From an uncultured Roseburia sp. (GTDB lineage: Bacteria; Bacillota; Clostridia; Lachnospirales; Lachnospiraceae), in the NCBI GenBank assembly GCA_947246475.1, contig CAMXSH010000002.1, positions 1 through 64,000 on the forward strand: a stretch of 64,000 bases of DNA. Reading direction: 5' to 3'. Positions 35,699 to 45,155 of this stretch are shown here, one piece after another; position 1 is the first letter of the stretch, and every line of letters starts with the position of its first letter. Both the position numbers and the translations under genes were made by a program. A model generated the notes under the pieces. It had not been told where the DNA came from. It searched no databases and was given only the letters and a program-made list of their open reading frames with translations.

Positions 35699-35908
35699 AT
35701 GGACGAGAATAAGATCCAGAGGATCAATGAATTATATAAGAAGAAAAAAGAGGGGACGATCACAGAGGAAGAACTGGCAGAGCAGGCGCTGCTTCGTGCC
35801 GAGTATATCGAGTCGGTGAGAAATAATCTGCGTTCCACGCTGTCAAATGTATCCATACAGGAAAAGGATGGCAGCATCACACCCTTGACAAAAAAACAGA
35901 AGCATTAA
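35699..35908 (+). CDS. DUF896 (YnzC-type) small protein
   Basis: The 69-residue protein begins MDENKIQRINELYKKKKEG, followed by LT.EE.AEQ..LR.EYI..VR.NLR, the DUF896 helical signature. The molecular role is unresolved in the literature I know. AAGAGGTGGCT favours ATG 35699 over the track's GTG two codons earlier. Confidence 0.9.
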   Translation: MDENKIQRINELYKKKKEGTITEEELAEQALLRAEYIESVRNNLRSTLSNVSIQEKDGSITPLTKKQKH

Positions 35909-35951
35909 TATACTAATTAAGACGCTAGTGAGAGAAGAGGATGTAAAGAAC

Positions 35952-36536
35952 ATGATCAGTAAGGAAAAAGTGCGAAGGCGGGCATTGGAGACAAGAGACG
36001 CCCTGGCGGAAAAATGGCGTTTTGAGACGTCCCAGATCATTGTGGAAAAACTGCTGGCTTCCGAGTGGTACAGGCGGTCGGAGATCCTGCTGTCCTATTG
36101 TTCCATCCGCTCCGAGGTGGACACCAGGGAGCTCAATCAAAGAATACTGGCAGATGGGAAACAGCTATTCCTTCCCAGAACCGAGGCAGAGGAAAAAAAC
36201 ATGTGCTTTTACAAGGTGGAAGATCTGAATAAGCTGAAAAAGGGTAATTTTGGAGTGCCGGAACCCAGGGGGAGCGAAGCCGTGGAACAGGTGATGGAAT
36301 CCGGGGCTTATTCCAAAGAGAAGATATTGATGGTCATGCCCGGTGTGGCATTCGATGAGAAGGGGTACAGGCTCGGATATGGCGGCGGATTTTATGACCG
36401 CTATCTACAGCGCTATGGAACCATGCTTACCAGTGTGATGATCGCCTTTGCCGAGCAGGAGACATGGATCATCCCGGCAGAACCGTGTGATGTGAAGCCG
36501 GAGCATAGGATAACGCAGAAGACAAAATTTATTTAA
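35952..36536 (+). CDS. 5-formyltetrahydrofolate cyclo-ligase
   Basis: The 194-residue enzyme converts 5-formyl-THF to 5,10-methenyl-THF using ATP. It has the basic N-terminal start ([16 protein letters not shown]), [21 protein letters not shown], and the diagnostic [24 protein letters not shown]. The preferred start is ATG 35952; the track start is a GTG at 35928. It sits between proB and proA without obvious pathway logic, as often seen for this gene. Confidence 0.92.
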   Translation: MISKEKVRRRALETRDALAEKWRFETSQIIVEKLLASEWYRRSEILLSYCSIRSEVDTRELNQRILADGKQLFLPRTEAEEKNMCFYKVEDLNKLKKGNFGVPEPRGSEAVEQVMESGAYSKEKILMVMPGVAFDEKGYRLGYGGGFYDRYLQRYGTMLTSVMIAFAEQETWIIPAEPCDVKPEHRITQKTKFI

Positions 36537-36577
36537 AACATATTGTGTGCAGAGAGCATGCGGGAATGGAGGCAGCG

Positions 36578-37822
36578 ATGACATTAGATCAGATAGGAAA
36601 AGCGGCGAAGCAGGCGGCGGCATCGATGAACCGTTTGTCCGTAGGAGAGAAAAACAGGGGGCTTACTGCGGTGGCGCAGGCGCTGACAGAGGGTGCAGGG
36701 ACGATCCTGGCTGCCAATGAGAAAGATATCAAAAATGCCCAGGAGGCGGGGATGAAGGAATCTCTGATTGACAGGCTTCGTCTAACCAATGAGAGGATTG
36801 CAGGGATGGCAGAGGGAATCACCCAGGTCGCAGCGCTGGCGGATCCGGTAGGAGAGATGATATCCATGAAAACCACGCCTGGCGGGCTTCAGGTGGGACA
36901 GCGGCGGGTGCCCATGGGAGTGATCGGCATCATTTATGAGTCCCGTCCCAATGTCACCGCTGATGCCTTTGCCCTCTGTTTTAAGACCGGAAATGCGGTG
37001 ATCCTGCGGGGAGGAAGCGATGCCATCCACTCCAATCTTGCCATCGTGAAGGTGATCCGGGAAGCATTGAAAAAAGAAGGGCTGCCTGAGGATGCGATCC
37101 AGCTTCTGGAGGATACATCCAGAGAGACTGCCAGAGAATTCATGCGGCTGAACCAGTATGTGGATGTGCTCATTCCACGAGGAGGCGCCGGACTGATCCG
37201 TACCGTGGTGGAGACCAGTACGGTACCGGTGATTGAGACTGGCACTGGCAACTGCCATGTATACGTGGATGAGTACGCAGACCTCTCTATGGCGGTGTCT
37301 ATCATTGTCAATGCCAAGACCCAGAGGCTGGGAGTCTGCAATGCCTGTGAATCTCTGGTGATTCATAACGCGATTGCCGCAGAAGCCCTGCCATTGATCT
37401 GTGAGGCTCTGTACGCTCATGGCGTTGAGATCCGGGGGGACGAGCGGGCGAGAGAGTACGATGATAAGATGGTGGCGGCGGCCGAGGAGGACTTTGGCAC
37501 AGAATATCTGGATAAGATCATTTCTATAAAAGTCGTGGACAGCATCGACGAAGCCATTGAACATATCAACCACTATAATACCGGCCATTCGGAAGCCATT
37601 GTCACAAAAGATTATCATAATTCCATGAAGTTCCTAAATGAGATCGATGCCGCCGCTGTGTACGTCAACGCCTCTACGCGGTTTACAGACGGCTTTGAAT
37701 TTGGTTTCGGGGCAGAGATCGGCATCAGTACCCAGAAGCTTCATGCCAGGGGACCGATGGGGCTTCTTGCCCTCACCAGTACAAAATATGTGATCCTGGG
37801 AGACGGACAGATCCGGGAATGA
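36578..37822 (+). CDS. proA: Gamma-glutamyl phosphate reductase
   Basis: The 414-residue aldehyde-dehydrogenase-fold enzyme makes glutamate semialdehyde, the second step of proline synthesis. Motifs are [60 protein letters not shown] with the catalytic cysteine, and [26 protein letters not shown] 5 bp before ATG 36578 gives the start ([10 protein letters not shown]); the track begins 11 codons upstream. Confidence 0.96.
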   Translation: MTLDQIGKAAKQAAASMNRLSVGEKNRGLTAVAQALTEGAGTILAANEKDIKNAQEAGMKESLIDRLRLTNERIAGMAEGITQVAALADPVGEMISMKTTPGGLQVGQRRVPMGVIGIIYESRPNVTADAFALCFKTGNAVILRGGSDAIHSNLAIVKVIREALKKEGLPEDAIQLLEDTSRETAREFMRLNQYVDVLIPRGGAGLIRTVVETSTVPVIETGTGNCHVYVDEYADLSMAVSIIVNAKTQRLGVCNACESLVIHNAIAAEALPLICEALYAHGVEIRGDERAREYDDKMVAAAEEDFGTEYLDKIISIKVVDSIDEAIEHINHYNTGHSEAIVTKDYHNSMKFLNEIDAAAVYVNASTRFTDGFEFGFGAEIGISTQKLHARGPMGLLALTSTKYVILGDGQIRE

Positions 37823-37850
37823 TAGTATAAATGAAGGAGGATTTAGAATA

Positions 37851-40490
37851 ATGAAACCATATGGATTAAATGAGTTGAGAAAAATGTATCTGGATTTTTT
37901 TGAAAGCAAGGGACATCTGGTGATGAAGAGCTTTTCCCTGATTCCCCAGAATGACAAGAGCCTGCTGCTGATCAATGCGGGCATGGCTCCGTTAAAACCT
38001 TATTTTACAGGGCAGGAGATTCCGCCGAGAAAAAGAGTGACCACCTGCCAGAAGTGCATTCGTACCGGAGATATCGAGAACGTGGGAAAGACCGCCCGCC
38101 ACGGTACATTTTTTGAGATGCTCGGTAATTTTTCCTTTGGAGACTATTTCAAGCATGAGGCCATCGCCTGGTCCTGGGAGTTCCTTACGAAGACACTGGA
38201 AATTCCGGAGGATCGTTTGTATCCTTCTGTATACGAAGAAGATGATGAGGCATTTGAAATCTGGAATAAAGAGATTGGTGTGGCAAAGGAGCGGATCTTC
38301 CGCTTTGGCAAAGAAGATAATTTCTGGGAACACGGCGCGGGACCATGCGGTCCCTCCTCTGAGATCTATTTTGACCGTGGAGAGAAATACGGCTGCAACA
38401 AACCAGGATGTACCGTAGGGTGCGAGTGCGACCGCTATGTAGAGATCTGGAATAATGTGTTTACCCAGTTTGACAGTGATGGAAAAGGAAACTACGAAGA
38501 ACTGGCCAATAAAAATATTGATACCGGCATGGGACTGGAGCGCCTCGCTGTCGTGATGCAGAATGTAGATTCCATTTTTGATGTGGATACCATCAAGGCG
38601 ATCCGGGACAAGGTATGTGGATTTGCCGGGGTATCCTATGGAGCAGAGGTCAAAAAAGATGTTTCCATCCGTATTATCACAGATCATATCCGTTCTGTGA
38701 CATTTATGGTATCTGACGGGATCATGCCTTCCAATGAGGGACGGGGATATGTGCTGCGTCGTCTTCTGCGCCGGGCAGCAAGGCACGGAAGGCTGCTGGG
38801 TATCCAGAAACAATTTCTGGCAGAGCTGAGTGAGGTAGTGATCCGGGAGTCCAAGGACGGTTATTCAGAACTTGCAGATAAAAAAGACTATATTCTGAAG
38901 CTGATCACAACAGAAGAAGAGAATTTCAATAAGACCATCGATCAGGGACTGAACATTCTCAGTGATATGATGGAGGCGATGAAAAAGGAAGGAAAGACCG
39001 TTCTTTCTGGAGAAAATACATTTAAACTATATGATACCTATGGATTCCCGATGGATCTGACCATTGAGATCCTGGAGGAAAAGGGCTTTACAGCGGATGA
39101 AGAGGGATTCCGCCAGGCGATGGAGGTACAGCGCCAGACGGCAAGAGAGGCCAGGGAAGTGACGAACTATATGGGAGCAGATGTGACAGTTTACCAGTCC
39201 ATTGATCCGGCGGTAGAAAGCAGATTTGTCGGATATGACCGCCTGCGCCACGAATCCAAAGTCACAGTTCTCACCACCTCCGATGCCATTGTAGATGAAC
39301 TGGCAGTGGGAATGGAAGGAACCGTGCTGGTAGAAGAGACTCCATTTTATGCCACGATGGGTGGACAGGCAGCAGATACCGGCGTGATCTGCACGGATCA
39401 CGGCAGGTTTGCTGTAGAGGATACCATTAAACTGCAGGGGACAAAGATCGGACATGTGGGAAAGATGGTGTCGGGTTCCCTTCGTACCGGGGAAAAAGTG
39501 ACGCTGGAAGTGGAGGAGAGCCGGAGAAATCTGACAGCAAATAACCACAGCGCCACCCATCTTATGCAGAAGGCGCTGAGAATGGTTCTCGGCAGCCATG
39601 TGGAGCAGGCGGGATCTTTGGTAGATAAAGATAAGCTTCGTTTTGACTTTACCCACTTTTCGCCGATGACAGAAGAAGAGATTTTAAAGGTAGAGAGTAT
39701 CGTCAATGAGGAGATCAATAAAGGCCTGGATGTAATCACCAGTGAGATGACGCTGGAAGAGGCGAAAAAAACCGGAGCCATGGCACTGTTTGGGGAGAAG
39801 TATGGGGACACCGTCCGGGTTGTTCAGATGGGAGATTTTAGCTCGGAGCTCTGTGGCGGTACCCATGTGGAAAATACGAGAAATATTTCTGCCTTTAAGA
39901 TCGTATCCGAGAGCGGAGTGGCTGCCGGAGTGAGAAGGATCGAAGCACTGACGGGCCAGGGACTGATCGCTTACTACAATCAAGTAGAAAAACAGCTGGG
40001 AGAGGTTGCCAGAATATTGAAAGCAGCACCATCTGAGACTGCCAGAAAAGTGATGGCGATGCAGGAAGAGATCAAAGCCCTTTCCAAAGAAAATGAAAAG
40101 CTGAAGGCAAAGATGGCGAAGGCAGCTGCAGGGGATATCACTTCCGAGGCGGCAGAGATCGCCGGCATCCGGGTGCTGATCAAACAGCTTTCGGACGTAG
40201 ATATGAATGCCATGCGTGACCTGGGTGATGAGGCAAAACAGAAGCTTGGTGAGGCGGTGGTGGTATTTGCCACAGAGAAAGATGGTAAGGTGAACCTAAT
40301 GGCTACCGCGACAGAAGGAGCTATTGCCAGGGGAGCCCACGCAGGAAATCTGATCAAAGAGATCGCCGTTCTGGTAGGCGGAGGCGGCGGTGGACGCCCG
40401 AACATGGCACAGGCGGGAGGAAAGAATCCTTCCGGTATTCCAGAGGCACTGGCAAAGGCTGAAGAAGTGGTAAAAAGCCAGCTGGGATAA
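37851..40490 (+). CDS. alaS: Alanyl-tRNA synthetase
   Basis: The 879-residue class II synthetase has the N-terminal GLNELRKMYLDFFESKGH, motif 2 RHGTFFEMLGNFSFGDYFK, and motif 3 GRGYVLRRLLRRAARHG. The editing domain has NNHSATHLM and CGGTHV, which bind zinc, and the C-terminal DHHA1 domain ends VGGGGGGRPNMAQAGGK. It charges tRNA-Ala. AAGGAGGATTTAGAATA is the ribosome site. Only 28 bp separate it from proA, so there is no room for its own T-box. Confidence 0.98.
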   Translation: MKPYGLNELRKMYLDFFESKGHLVMKSFSLIPQNDKSLLLINAGMAPLKPYFTGQEIPPRKRVTTCQKCIRTGDIENVGKTARHGTFFEMLGNFSFGDYFKHEAIAWSWEFLTKTLEIPEDRLYPSVYEEDDEAFEIWNKEIGVAKERIFRFGKEDNFWEHGAGPCGPSSEIYFDRGEKYGCNKPGCTVGCECDRYVEIWNNVFTQFDSDGKGNYEELANKNIDTGMGLERLAVVMQNVDSIFDVDTIKAIRDKVCGFAGVSYGAEVKKDVSIRIITDHIRSVTFMVSDGIMPSNEGRGYVLRRLLRRAARHGRLLGIQKQFLAELSEVVIRESKDGYSELADKKDYILKLITTEEENFNKTIDQGLNILSDMMEAMKKEGKTVLSGENTFKLYDTYGFPMDLTIEILEEKGFTADEEGFRQAMEVQRQTAREAREVTNYMGADVTVYQSIDPAVESRFVGYDRLRHESKVTVLTTSDAIVDELAVGMEGTVLVEETPFYATMGGQAADTGVICTDHGRFAVEDTIKLQGTKIGHVGKMVSGSLRTGEKVTLEVEESRRNLTANNHSATHLMQKALRMVLGSHVEQAGSLVDKDKLRFDFTHFSPMTEEEILKVESIVNEEINKGLDVITSEMTLEEAKKTGAMALFGEKYGDTVRVVQMGDFSSELCGGTHVENTRNISAFKIVSESGVAAGVRRIEALTGQGLIAYYNQVEKQLGEVARILKAAPSETARKVMAMQEEIKALSKENEKLKAKMAKAAAGDITSEAAEIAGIRVLIKQLSDVDMNAMRDLGDEAKQKLGEAVVVFATEKDGKVNLMATATEGAIARGAHAGNLIKEIAVLVGGGGGGRPNMAQAGGKNPSGIPEALAKAEEVVKSQLG

Positions 40491-40530
40491 AATTTTTGAC
40501 CATAATATACCATAAATTGTTCAAAAACGG

Positions 40531-40558
40531 TTGACGAATCGAAAAATTATGATATAAT
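40531..40558 (+). promoter_or_regulatory. Promoter of rpsU
   Basis: TTGACG, 16 bp, and TATAAT, about 80 bp upstream of the rpsU start. Confidence 0.8.
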
Positions 40559-40636
40559 ATGTGTTAGTGCGAAAAAATACCCAAACAGTTGTATTTTGCA
40601 CAATTTTACAACTGGAGGGAGGTTAGGTGTGATACT

Positions 40637-40813
40637 ATGTCAAATGTAATCGTTAAAGAAAACGAATCATTGGATAGTGCATTGCGTCGTTTCAAGAGAA
40701 ACTGTGCAAAAGCAGGGATCCAGCAGGAAATTCGTAAGAGAGAGCATTATGAGAAACCAAGCGTTAGACGTAAGAAGAAGTCTGAGGCTGCTCGTAAAAG
40801 AAAATTTAAATAA
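40637..40813 (+). CDS. rpsU: 30S ribosomal protein S21
   Basis: The 58-residue protein has the S21 pattern: [21 protein letters not shown], then basic [23 protein letters not shown]. The true start is ATG 40637, 16 codons inside the track ORF. A strong promoter and a perfect terminator isolate it as a single-gene unit. Confidence 0.98.
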   Translation: MSNVIVKENESLDSALRRFKRNCAKAGIQQEIRKREHYEKPSVRRKKKSEAARKRKFK

Positions 40814-40826
40814 TTGCACATATGAG

Positions 40827-40855
40827 GGAACTCGTCGAAGGACGAGTTCCTTTTT
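40827..40855 (+). terminator. Intrinsic terminator of rpsU
   Basis: A perfect 10-bp stem, GGAACTCGTC-GAAG-GACGAGTTCC, followed by T5. Confidence 0.95.
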
Positions 40856-40883
40856 CGATGGGTAGGAAACAAAAGTGACAGGA

Positions 40884-40910
40884 ACATAGCCATGCCTTTC
40901 TGCATATGAT
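40884..40910 (+). promoter_or_regulatory. Candidate SigE promoter of yqfC-yqfD
   Basis: ACATAG, 13 bp, and CATATGAT resemble SigE boxes, with two mismatches in the -10. It lies 29 bp before the yqfC start. yqfC and yqfD belong to the SigE regulon in Bacillus. Confidence 0.4.
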
Positions 40911-40938
40911 AAGGTAACCGGAAATAAGGATTTGTGCC

Positions 40939-41226
40939 GTGAGACACAGCGCAAAGGCGGAAAAAAACGTGAATTCGGTATCAAAAAAAATTGGTCTCCA
41001 GCCCGATATTCTGGACGGAGCGACGATCGTAAAGACCTATGGCGACGAATATGCCATTATTGAAAATTATAAATCCATCATAGAGTATACGGAATGCTCG
41101 GTTAAGCTTCAGGGAAAACATGTCAAGGTGATGATATGCGGCGACCATTTATGCATCGAGTCTTTTGAACCGGACGAATGCCGGGTATTTGGAAAGATCA
41201 GGGAGATCAGCCTTGTAAGATTGTAA
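40939..41226 (+). CDS. yqfC: YqfC sporulation protein
   Basis: The 95-residue protein has the YabP/YqfC-family pattern: ILDGATIVKTYGDEYAIIENYKSIIEYTE, VKLQGKHVKVMICGDHLCIESF, and a C-terminal VFGKIREISL. The start is GTG, with AAGGATTT upstream; no nearer ATG exists. The family is needed for sporulation in the mother cell. It is followed after 10 bp by yqfD. Confidence 0.9.
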   Translation: MRHSAKAEKNVNSVSKKIGLQPDILDGATIVKTYGDEYAIIENYKSIIEYTECSVKLQGKHVKVMICGDHLCIESFEPDECRVFGKIREISLVRL

Positions 41227-41236
41227 AAAGGGGGAG

Positions 41237-42496
41237 ATGGGATTGAAGTGGCTCAAAGGGTACATAGTATGTGGTGTGAGGTCAGGATACTGGGAACGTT
41301 TTATGAATCTCTGCCGTCACCACCGGATTCATCTGTGGGATGTAAAGATCCAGGAAAGTAAAGTTACATTTTCCATGTTTTCAAAAGATTTTAAGATGCT
41401 TCATGCCTTTGTGGCAAAAACCCATATCGCGCCTAAGATCCGGGAAAGACGGGGACTTCCTTTTGTGCTGGAGCAGGCAGGGAGAAACTGGACATTTACT
41501 TTGGGACTGGTTCTTTTTTTTGTGGTGTTAAAGGTACTGTCCCTTTATGTTTGGCAGATCAATTATTATGGGCAGCAGGAGTATACGAAAGAGACCATCA
41601 GCAAAGAGGTAGAGTCTATGGGCGTCTATGTGGGAATGATGAGAAAAAATCTCTTCTGTGATGACATCGAGAGAAGCCTGAGGGAAAGCTATGAGAACAT
41701 GAGCTGGGTGTCCGCAGAGGAGAAAGGCTGTGTGCTGAATATCAAGATCAAGGAAGGAAAGGCGCTAAAGGGCAAAGAGGAAGTGGAAAATCCCCCAAGC
41801 CATGTGACCGCCCCCTGTGACGGAGTGATAGAAAAGATCGTCACCAGAGAAGGAACAGCAAAGGTGGCAAAGGGAGCAAAGGTCAAGAAGGGGGATATTT
41901 TGATCAGCGGCATCGTGGAGATCAAGGGAGACGGAGACGAGACTCTTCGTTATAACGGTGTCTGCGCTGAGGGAGAAATATCTATTTTAACAAAGAAAGA
42001 ATTTGATGAGAGCATAAATGAGCGGTATATGGCTAAAAATAAGACCGGAGAAGAGATCCATGTCTATACGGTTTGTATCAATGGAACCCGATTTTCCATA
42101 AAAAATCCCTTAAAATGGTTTGATAAATCTTCCAATTATGATATAATAAATAGCATATGTGTGGATAGGGAATTTATACCATGGAACAGCCGTGTGAAAG
42201 TGACGGATCATAAGTACGTAAATTATAAAAAAGTAGAAGCCAGGTACAGCGAGAAAGAGGCCGGCGAAAAGTTAAAGGCGCGGTTTCAATCCAGGCTGGA
42301 AGAGTACAGGGAAGCAGGATGCCGTATTGTAGACCAGTCACTGGATATTATAAAAGAACCGGCAGCGTATAAAGCCCATGGAAGTATCCAGTTATCCATA
42401 TCCAAAATGGATAAAAAAAATGTGTCTGAAGAAGAACTGGTGCTGCAGGGCGAAGGAAAGGAAGATGAGGATGGCGCGGGAACAGATAATTCTTGA
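41237..42496 (+). CDS. yqfD: YqfD stage-IV-type sporulation protein
   Basis: The 419-residue protein has the YqfD layout: an N-terminal segment (WLKGYIVCGVRSG..ERFMNLC), a membrane helix near residues 90-112 (LGLVLFFVVLKVLSLYVW), and an extracytoplasmic domain including VTAPCDGVIEKIV..EGTAKV.KG..VKKGDILISG. The ATG at 41237 lies very close to GGGGGAG; a TTG two codons later is better spaced and may be the real start. Its 3' end overlaps phoH. Confidence 0.9.
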   Translation: MGLKWLKGYIVCGVRSGYWERFMNLCRHHRIHLWDVKIQESKVTFSMFSKDFKMLHAFVAKTHIAPKIRERRGLPFVLEQAGRNWTFTLGLVLFFVVLKVLSLYVWQINYYGQQEYTKETISKEVESMGVYVGMMRKNLFCDDIERSLRESYENMSWVSAEEKGCVLNIKIKEGKALKGKEEVENPPSHVTAPCDGVIEKIVTREGTAKVAKGAKVKKGDILISGIVEIKGDGDETLRYNGVCAEGEISILTKKEFDESINERYMAKNKTGEEIHVYTVCINGTRFSIKNPLKWFDKSSNYDIINSICVDREFIPWNSRVKVTDHKYVNYKKVEARYSEKEAGEKLKARFQSRLEEYREAGCRIVDQSLDIIKEPAAYKAHGSIQLSISKMDKKNVSEEELVLQGEGKEDEDGAGTDNS

Positions 42497-43466
42497 TATT
42501 CCAGCCAGCCATGAAAATAATATATTTGGCGGACTTGATATTCATTTGAAAAAAATCGAGCGTGCCCTTGGTATCGAGGTGATACTCCGGGATGGTTCGG
42601 TCCGGATATCAGGGGAGGCAGAAAATCTTCAAGAAGCCAGGCGGGTTTTTGAAGAGCTTTTAAAGCTGTCGGAGAGGGGCAATACGATTACAGAACAGAA
42701 TGTGAATTATATTCTTTCTCTGGCAAAAGAAAAGTCCCCAGTCTCCATGGCGGAGATCGACAAGGACCTGATCGGGTTTACGGTCCAGGGAAAGCCGGTA
42801 AAGCCGAAGACACTGGGGCAGAAAAAATATGTGGATGCCATTCGTGAGAAAATGATGGTGTTTGGTGTAGGACCTGCGGGAACCGGTAAAACGTATCTTG
42901 CCATGGCGATGGCGATACAGGCGTTTAAACAGGATGAGGTGGGAAAGATTATTCTGACCAGACCAGCCATCGAGGCGGGAGAGAACCTTGGTTTCCTTCC
43001 GGGAGACCTGCAGAGCAAGATCGATCCCTATCTGAGGCCGCTTTATGACGCATTGTACCAGATCATGGGAGCGGACAGCTTTATAAAAAATTCTGAAAAA
43101 GGGCTGATCGAGGTGGCGCCCCTGGCATACATGCGAGGACGTACACTGGATAATGCCTTTATTATCCTGGATGAGGCACAGAATACCACGCCGGCGCAGA
43201 TGAAGATGTTTTTGACCAGAATTGGTTTTGGATCCAAAGTTGTCATCACCGGCGACCTTTCCCAGAAGGATCTGCCCTTTGCGGCGGTATCTGGTCTGGA
43301 GCAGTCTTTGAAGGTGTTAAAAGATGTAGAGGAGATCGGCGTATCCTATCTGACCAACAAAGATGTGGTGCGCCATCCTCTGGTGCAGAAAATTGTACAT
43401 GCCTATGAAAAGTATGAGGCGCGGGAGCAGTACCGGGAGAATCGAAAAAATAAGAAGAAGCGGTGA
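42471..43466 (+). CDS. phoH: PhoH-like ATPase
   Basis: The 331-residue protein has an N-terminal KH-like region (IFGGLDIHLKKIERALGIEVILRDGSVRISG) and a P-loop ATPase: GPAGTGKTYLA, TRPAIEAGENLGFLPGDLQ.KIDPYL, FIILDEAQNT. The role is probably in RNA metabolism with YbeY. The start is ATG 42471 (or ATG 42465), inside the end of yqfD; the track ORF extends much too far upstream. Confidence 0.94.
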   Translation: MAREQIILDIPASHENNIFGGLDIHLKKIERALGIEVILRDGSVRISGEAENLQEARRVFEELLKLSERGNTITEQNVNYILSLAKEKSPVSMAEIDKDLIGFTVQGKPVKPKTLGQKKYVDAIREKMMVFGVGPAGTGKTYLAMAMAIQAFKQDEVGKIILTRPAIEAGENLGFLPGDLQSKIDPYLRPLYDALYQIMGADSFIKNSEKGLIEVAPLAYMRGRTLDNAFIILDEAQNTTPAQMKMFLTRIGFGSKVVITGDLSQKDLPFAAVSGLEQSLKVLKDVEEIGVSYLTNKDVVRHPLVQKIVHAYEKYEAREQYRENRKNKKKR

Positions 43467-43495
43467 CAGCCTGGGATTTGGAATGGAAGGGTAGT

Positions 43496-43993
43496 ATGAC
43501 GGTTTATTTTGAAGATGAGGCGGGGATTTCCTTTGAATTTAACCCAGAAGAGAAGGCAGAAGAGGTGATTGCTTTTGTCAGGGATCATGTGGAATGTCCC
43601 TATGATATCGAGGTAAGTGTAACACTGGTGGACACAGATACGATCTGCGAGGTAAATTCACAGTTCCGGCAGATCGGGAAGGTTACGGATGTCCTTAGTT
43701 TTCCGATGATGGAATATGACAATCCCCGGGATTTCGGTGGACAAGCTTTTTTGAACAGCCTGTCCCTGTCGCCGGATACGGAGGAAATGATGCTGGGGGA
43801 TATACTTCTGTGTTCTGAGGTTGTCAGAGCGCAGGCAGAGGAGTATGGGCACTCGGAACTAAGGGAATTTTGTTTTCTTATCGTTCACAGCATGCTTCAT
43901 CTGTTTGGTTATGACCACATGGAGGAAGAAGACCGCAGGGAGATGGAAGAAGAACAGCGGAAGATTATGAATAGGTTAGGGATAAAACGATAA
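43496..43993 (+). CDS. ybeY: YbeY endoribonuclease (16S rRNA maturation)
   Basis: The 165-residue metalloprotein has VTDVLSFPM, LGDILLC, and the zinc-binding motif HSMLHLFGYDHMEEED. It acts on rRNA maturation and quality control. GAAGGG before ATG 43496 sets the start (MTVYFEDEAG); the track GTG start overlaps phoH. Confidence 0.95.
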   Translation: MTVYFEDEAGISFEFNPEEKAEEVIAFVRDHVECPYDIEVSVTLVDTDTICEVNSQFRQIGKVTDVLSFPMMEYDNPRDFGGQAFLNSLSLSPDTEEMMLGDILLCSEVVRAQAEEYGHSELREFCFLIVHSMLHLFGYDHMEEEDRREMEEEQRKIMNRLGIKR

Positions 43994-44009
43994 AAGAGAG
44001 GTATAGATA

Positions 44010-45140
44010 ATGAATCAATCGAAAAAGAAAGTGATCGCGATCATTTCCGGGGCAAGTGTTGTTGTTCTGATAGCAGTCTGCCTGATCTGTTTTTTAGTAC
44101 TGGGAGATAAAGGGGAGAAAAAAGCACAGGTGAGCCAGACGCCGGCGCCGGTAGAGACCCCGGAACCGACACCGACCCCGGAACCCACACCAGATCCCCA
44201 TGCCGGAAAGGTTAAGAGTGTACTGACAGGAAAGTACATATCGGAAAAAGTGGCAAAACAGAGACCCTTTGCTGTGATCATAAACAATATCGAGTATGCC
44301 AACCAGCATCAGCAGGGCACTTCTCAGATTGATGTGCTCTACGAAGCGCTGGCAGAGGGAGGGATCACCCGAATGCTCGGTGTCTATCAGGGGACCGATA
44401 AGATCAAAAGATTGGGGTCGGTCCGGAGCGCCAGACATTACTTTGTCAGTTTTGCCAGTGAGTGGGATGCGATCTTCTGTCACTTTGGACAGACTTCTTA
44501 TGCGATTTCGAAGATCGAGGAGCTGGGTGTAAATAATCTCAGTGGCTTGTCCGCCATCGGCGGAGTTGTGTATAAGCGGGACTATTCGTTAAAGCCGCCT
44601 CACAATGTGTTTACTTCCGGAGAGAAGATGCTCAAGGGCGCCAAACAGCTTAAGTACCGGACAAAGTTCAAAGAAGAGAAGATGGCGAAGCATTTTGAGT
44701 TTTATGAGGAAGATACAGAGTTAGATACCGGTAACGGGACAAATTATATCAATCTTCCATTTTCCGCATATTCAACCTGTTATCTCAAATACGATAAAAA
44801 GACCAAAGAATACAAAAAGTTTGAGTACAGGAAAAAGCATTTGGATCACAAAAATAATAAGCAGCTTTCCTTTAAAAATGTGATTATCCAGCTGGTAAAG
44901 GAGACGAATATCGACCGCAACGGATACCAGCATCTGTACCTGCATAAGCGGAAAGGTGAGGGATACTACATCACCAATGGAAAGCGTATGAAGATTAAAT
45001 GGAGAAAGAACGAAGAAAAGGGAACGATGTGTTATTACGATATGGATGGAAATGTGCTGACGATAAATCCAGGCAATACCTATATCGCGGCATATCCTAC
45101 CAGCAGAAAGAAACTGATTTCCTTCAAGAATAAAGAGTAG
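44010..45140 (+). CDS. DUF3048 (YerB-type) exported protein
   Basis: The 376-residue protein has an N-terminal membrane helix (ISGASVVVLIAVCLICFLVLG), a proline/threonine/glutamate linker (ETPEPTPTPEPTPDP), and a DUF3048 domain: RPFAVIINN, QIDVLYEALAEGGITRMLGVYQ, IGSVRSAR-type GSVRSARHYFV. Its biochemical function is unknown. It is probably anchored with its domain outside the membrane. Confidence 0.9.
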   Translation: MNQSKKKVIAIISGASVVVLIAVCLICFLVLGDKGEKKAQVSQTPAPVETPEPTPTPEPTPDPHAGKVKSVLTGKYISEKVAKQRPFAVIINNIEYANQHQQGTSQIDVLYEALAEGGITRMLGVYQGTDKIKRLGSVRSARHYFVSFASEWDAIFCHFGQTSYAISKIEELGVNNLSGLSAIGGVVYKRDYSLKPPHNVFTSGEKMLKGAKQLKYRTKFKEEKMAKHFEFYEEDTELDTGNGTNYINLPFSAYSTCYLKYDKKTKEYKKFEYRKKHLDHKNNKQLSFKNVIIQLVKETNIDRNGYQHLYLHKRKGEGYYITNGKRMKIKWRKNEEKGTMCYYDMDGNVLTINPGNTYIAAYPTSRKKLISFKNKE

Positions 45141-45155
45141 CAGAAAGGTGCCTGT

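Noticed and set aside
36782-37618. 278-codon minus-strand ORF (and 37992..38813, 39027..39656, 12581..13315)
   Set aside because: Antisense shadows of proA, alaS, trpC and trpF; no ribosome sites or recognisable domains.
37823-37850. T-box in front of alaS
   Set aside because: Only 28 bp separate proA and alaS, and no T-box sequence is present.
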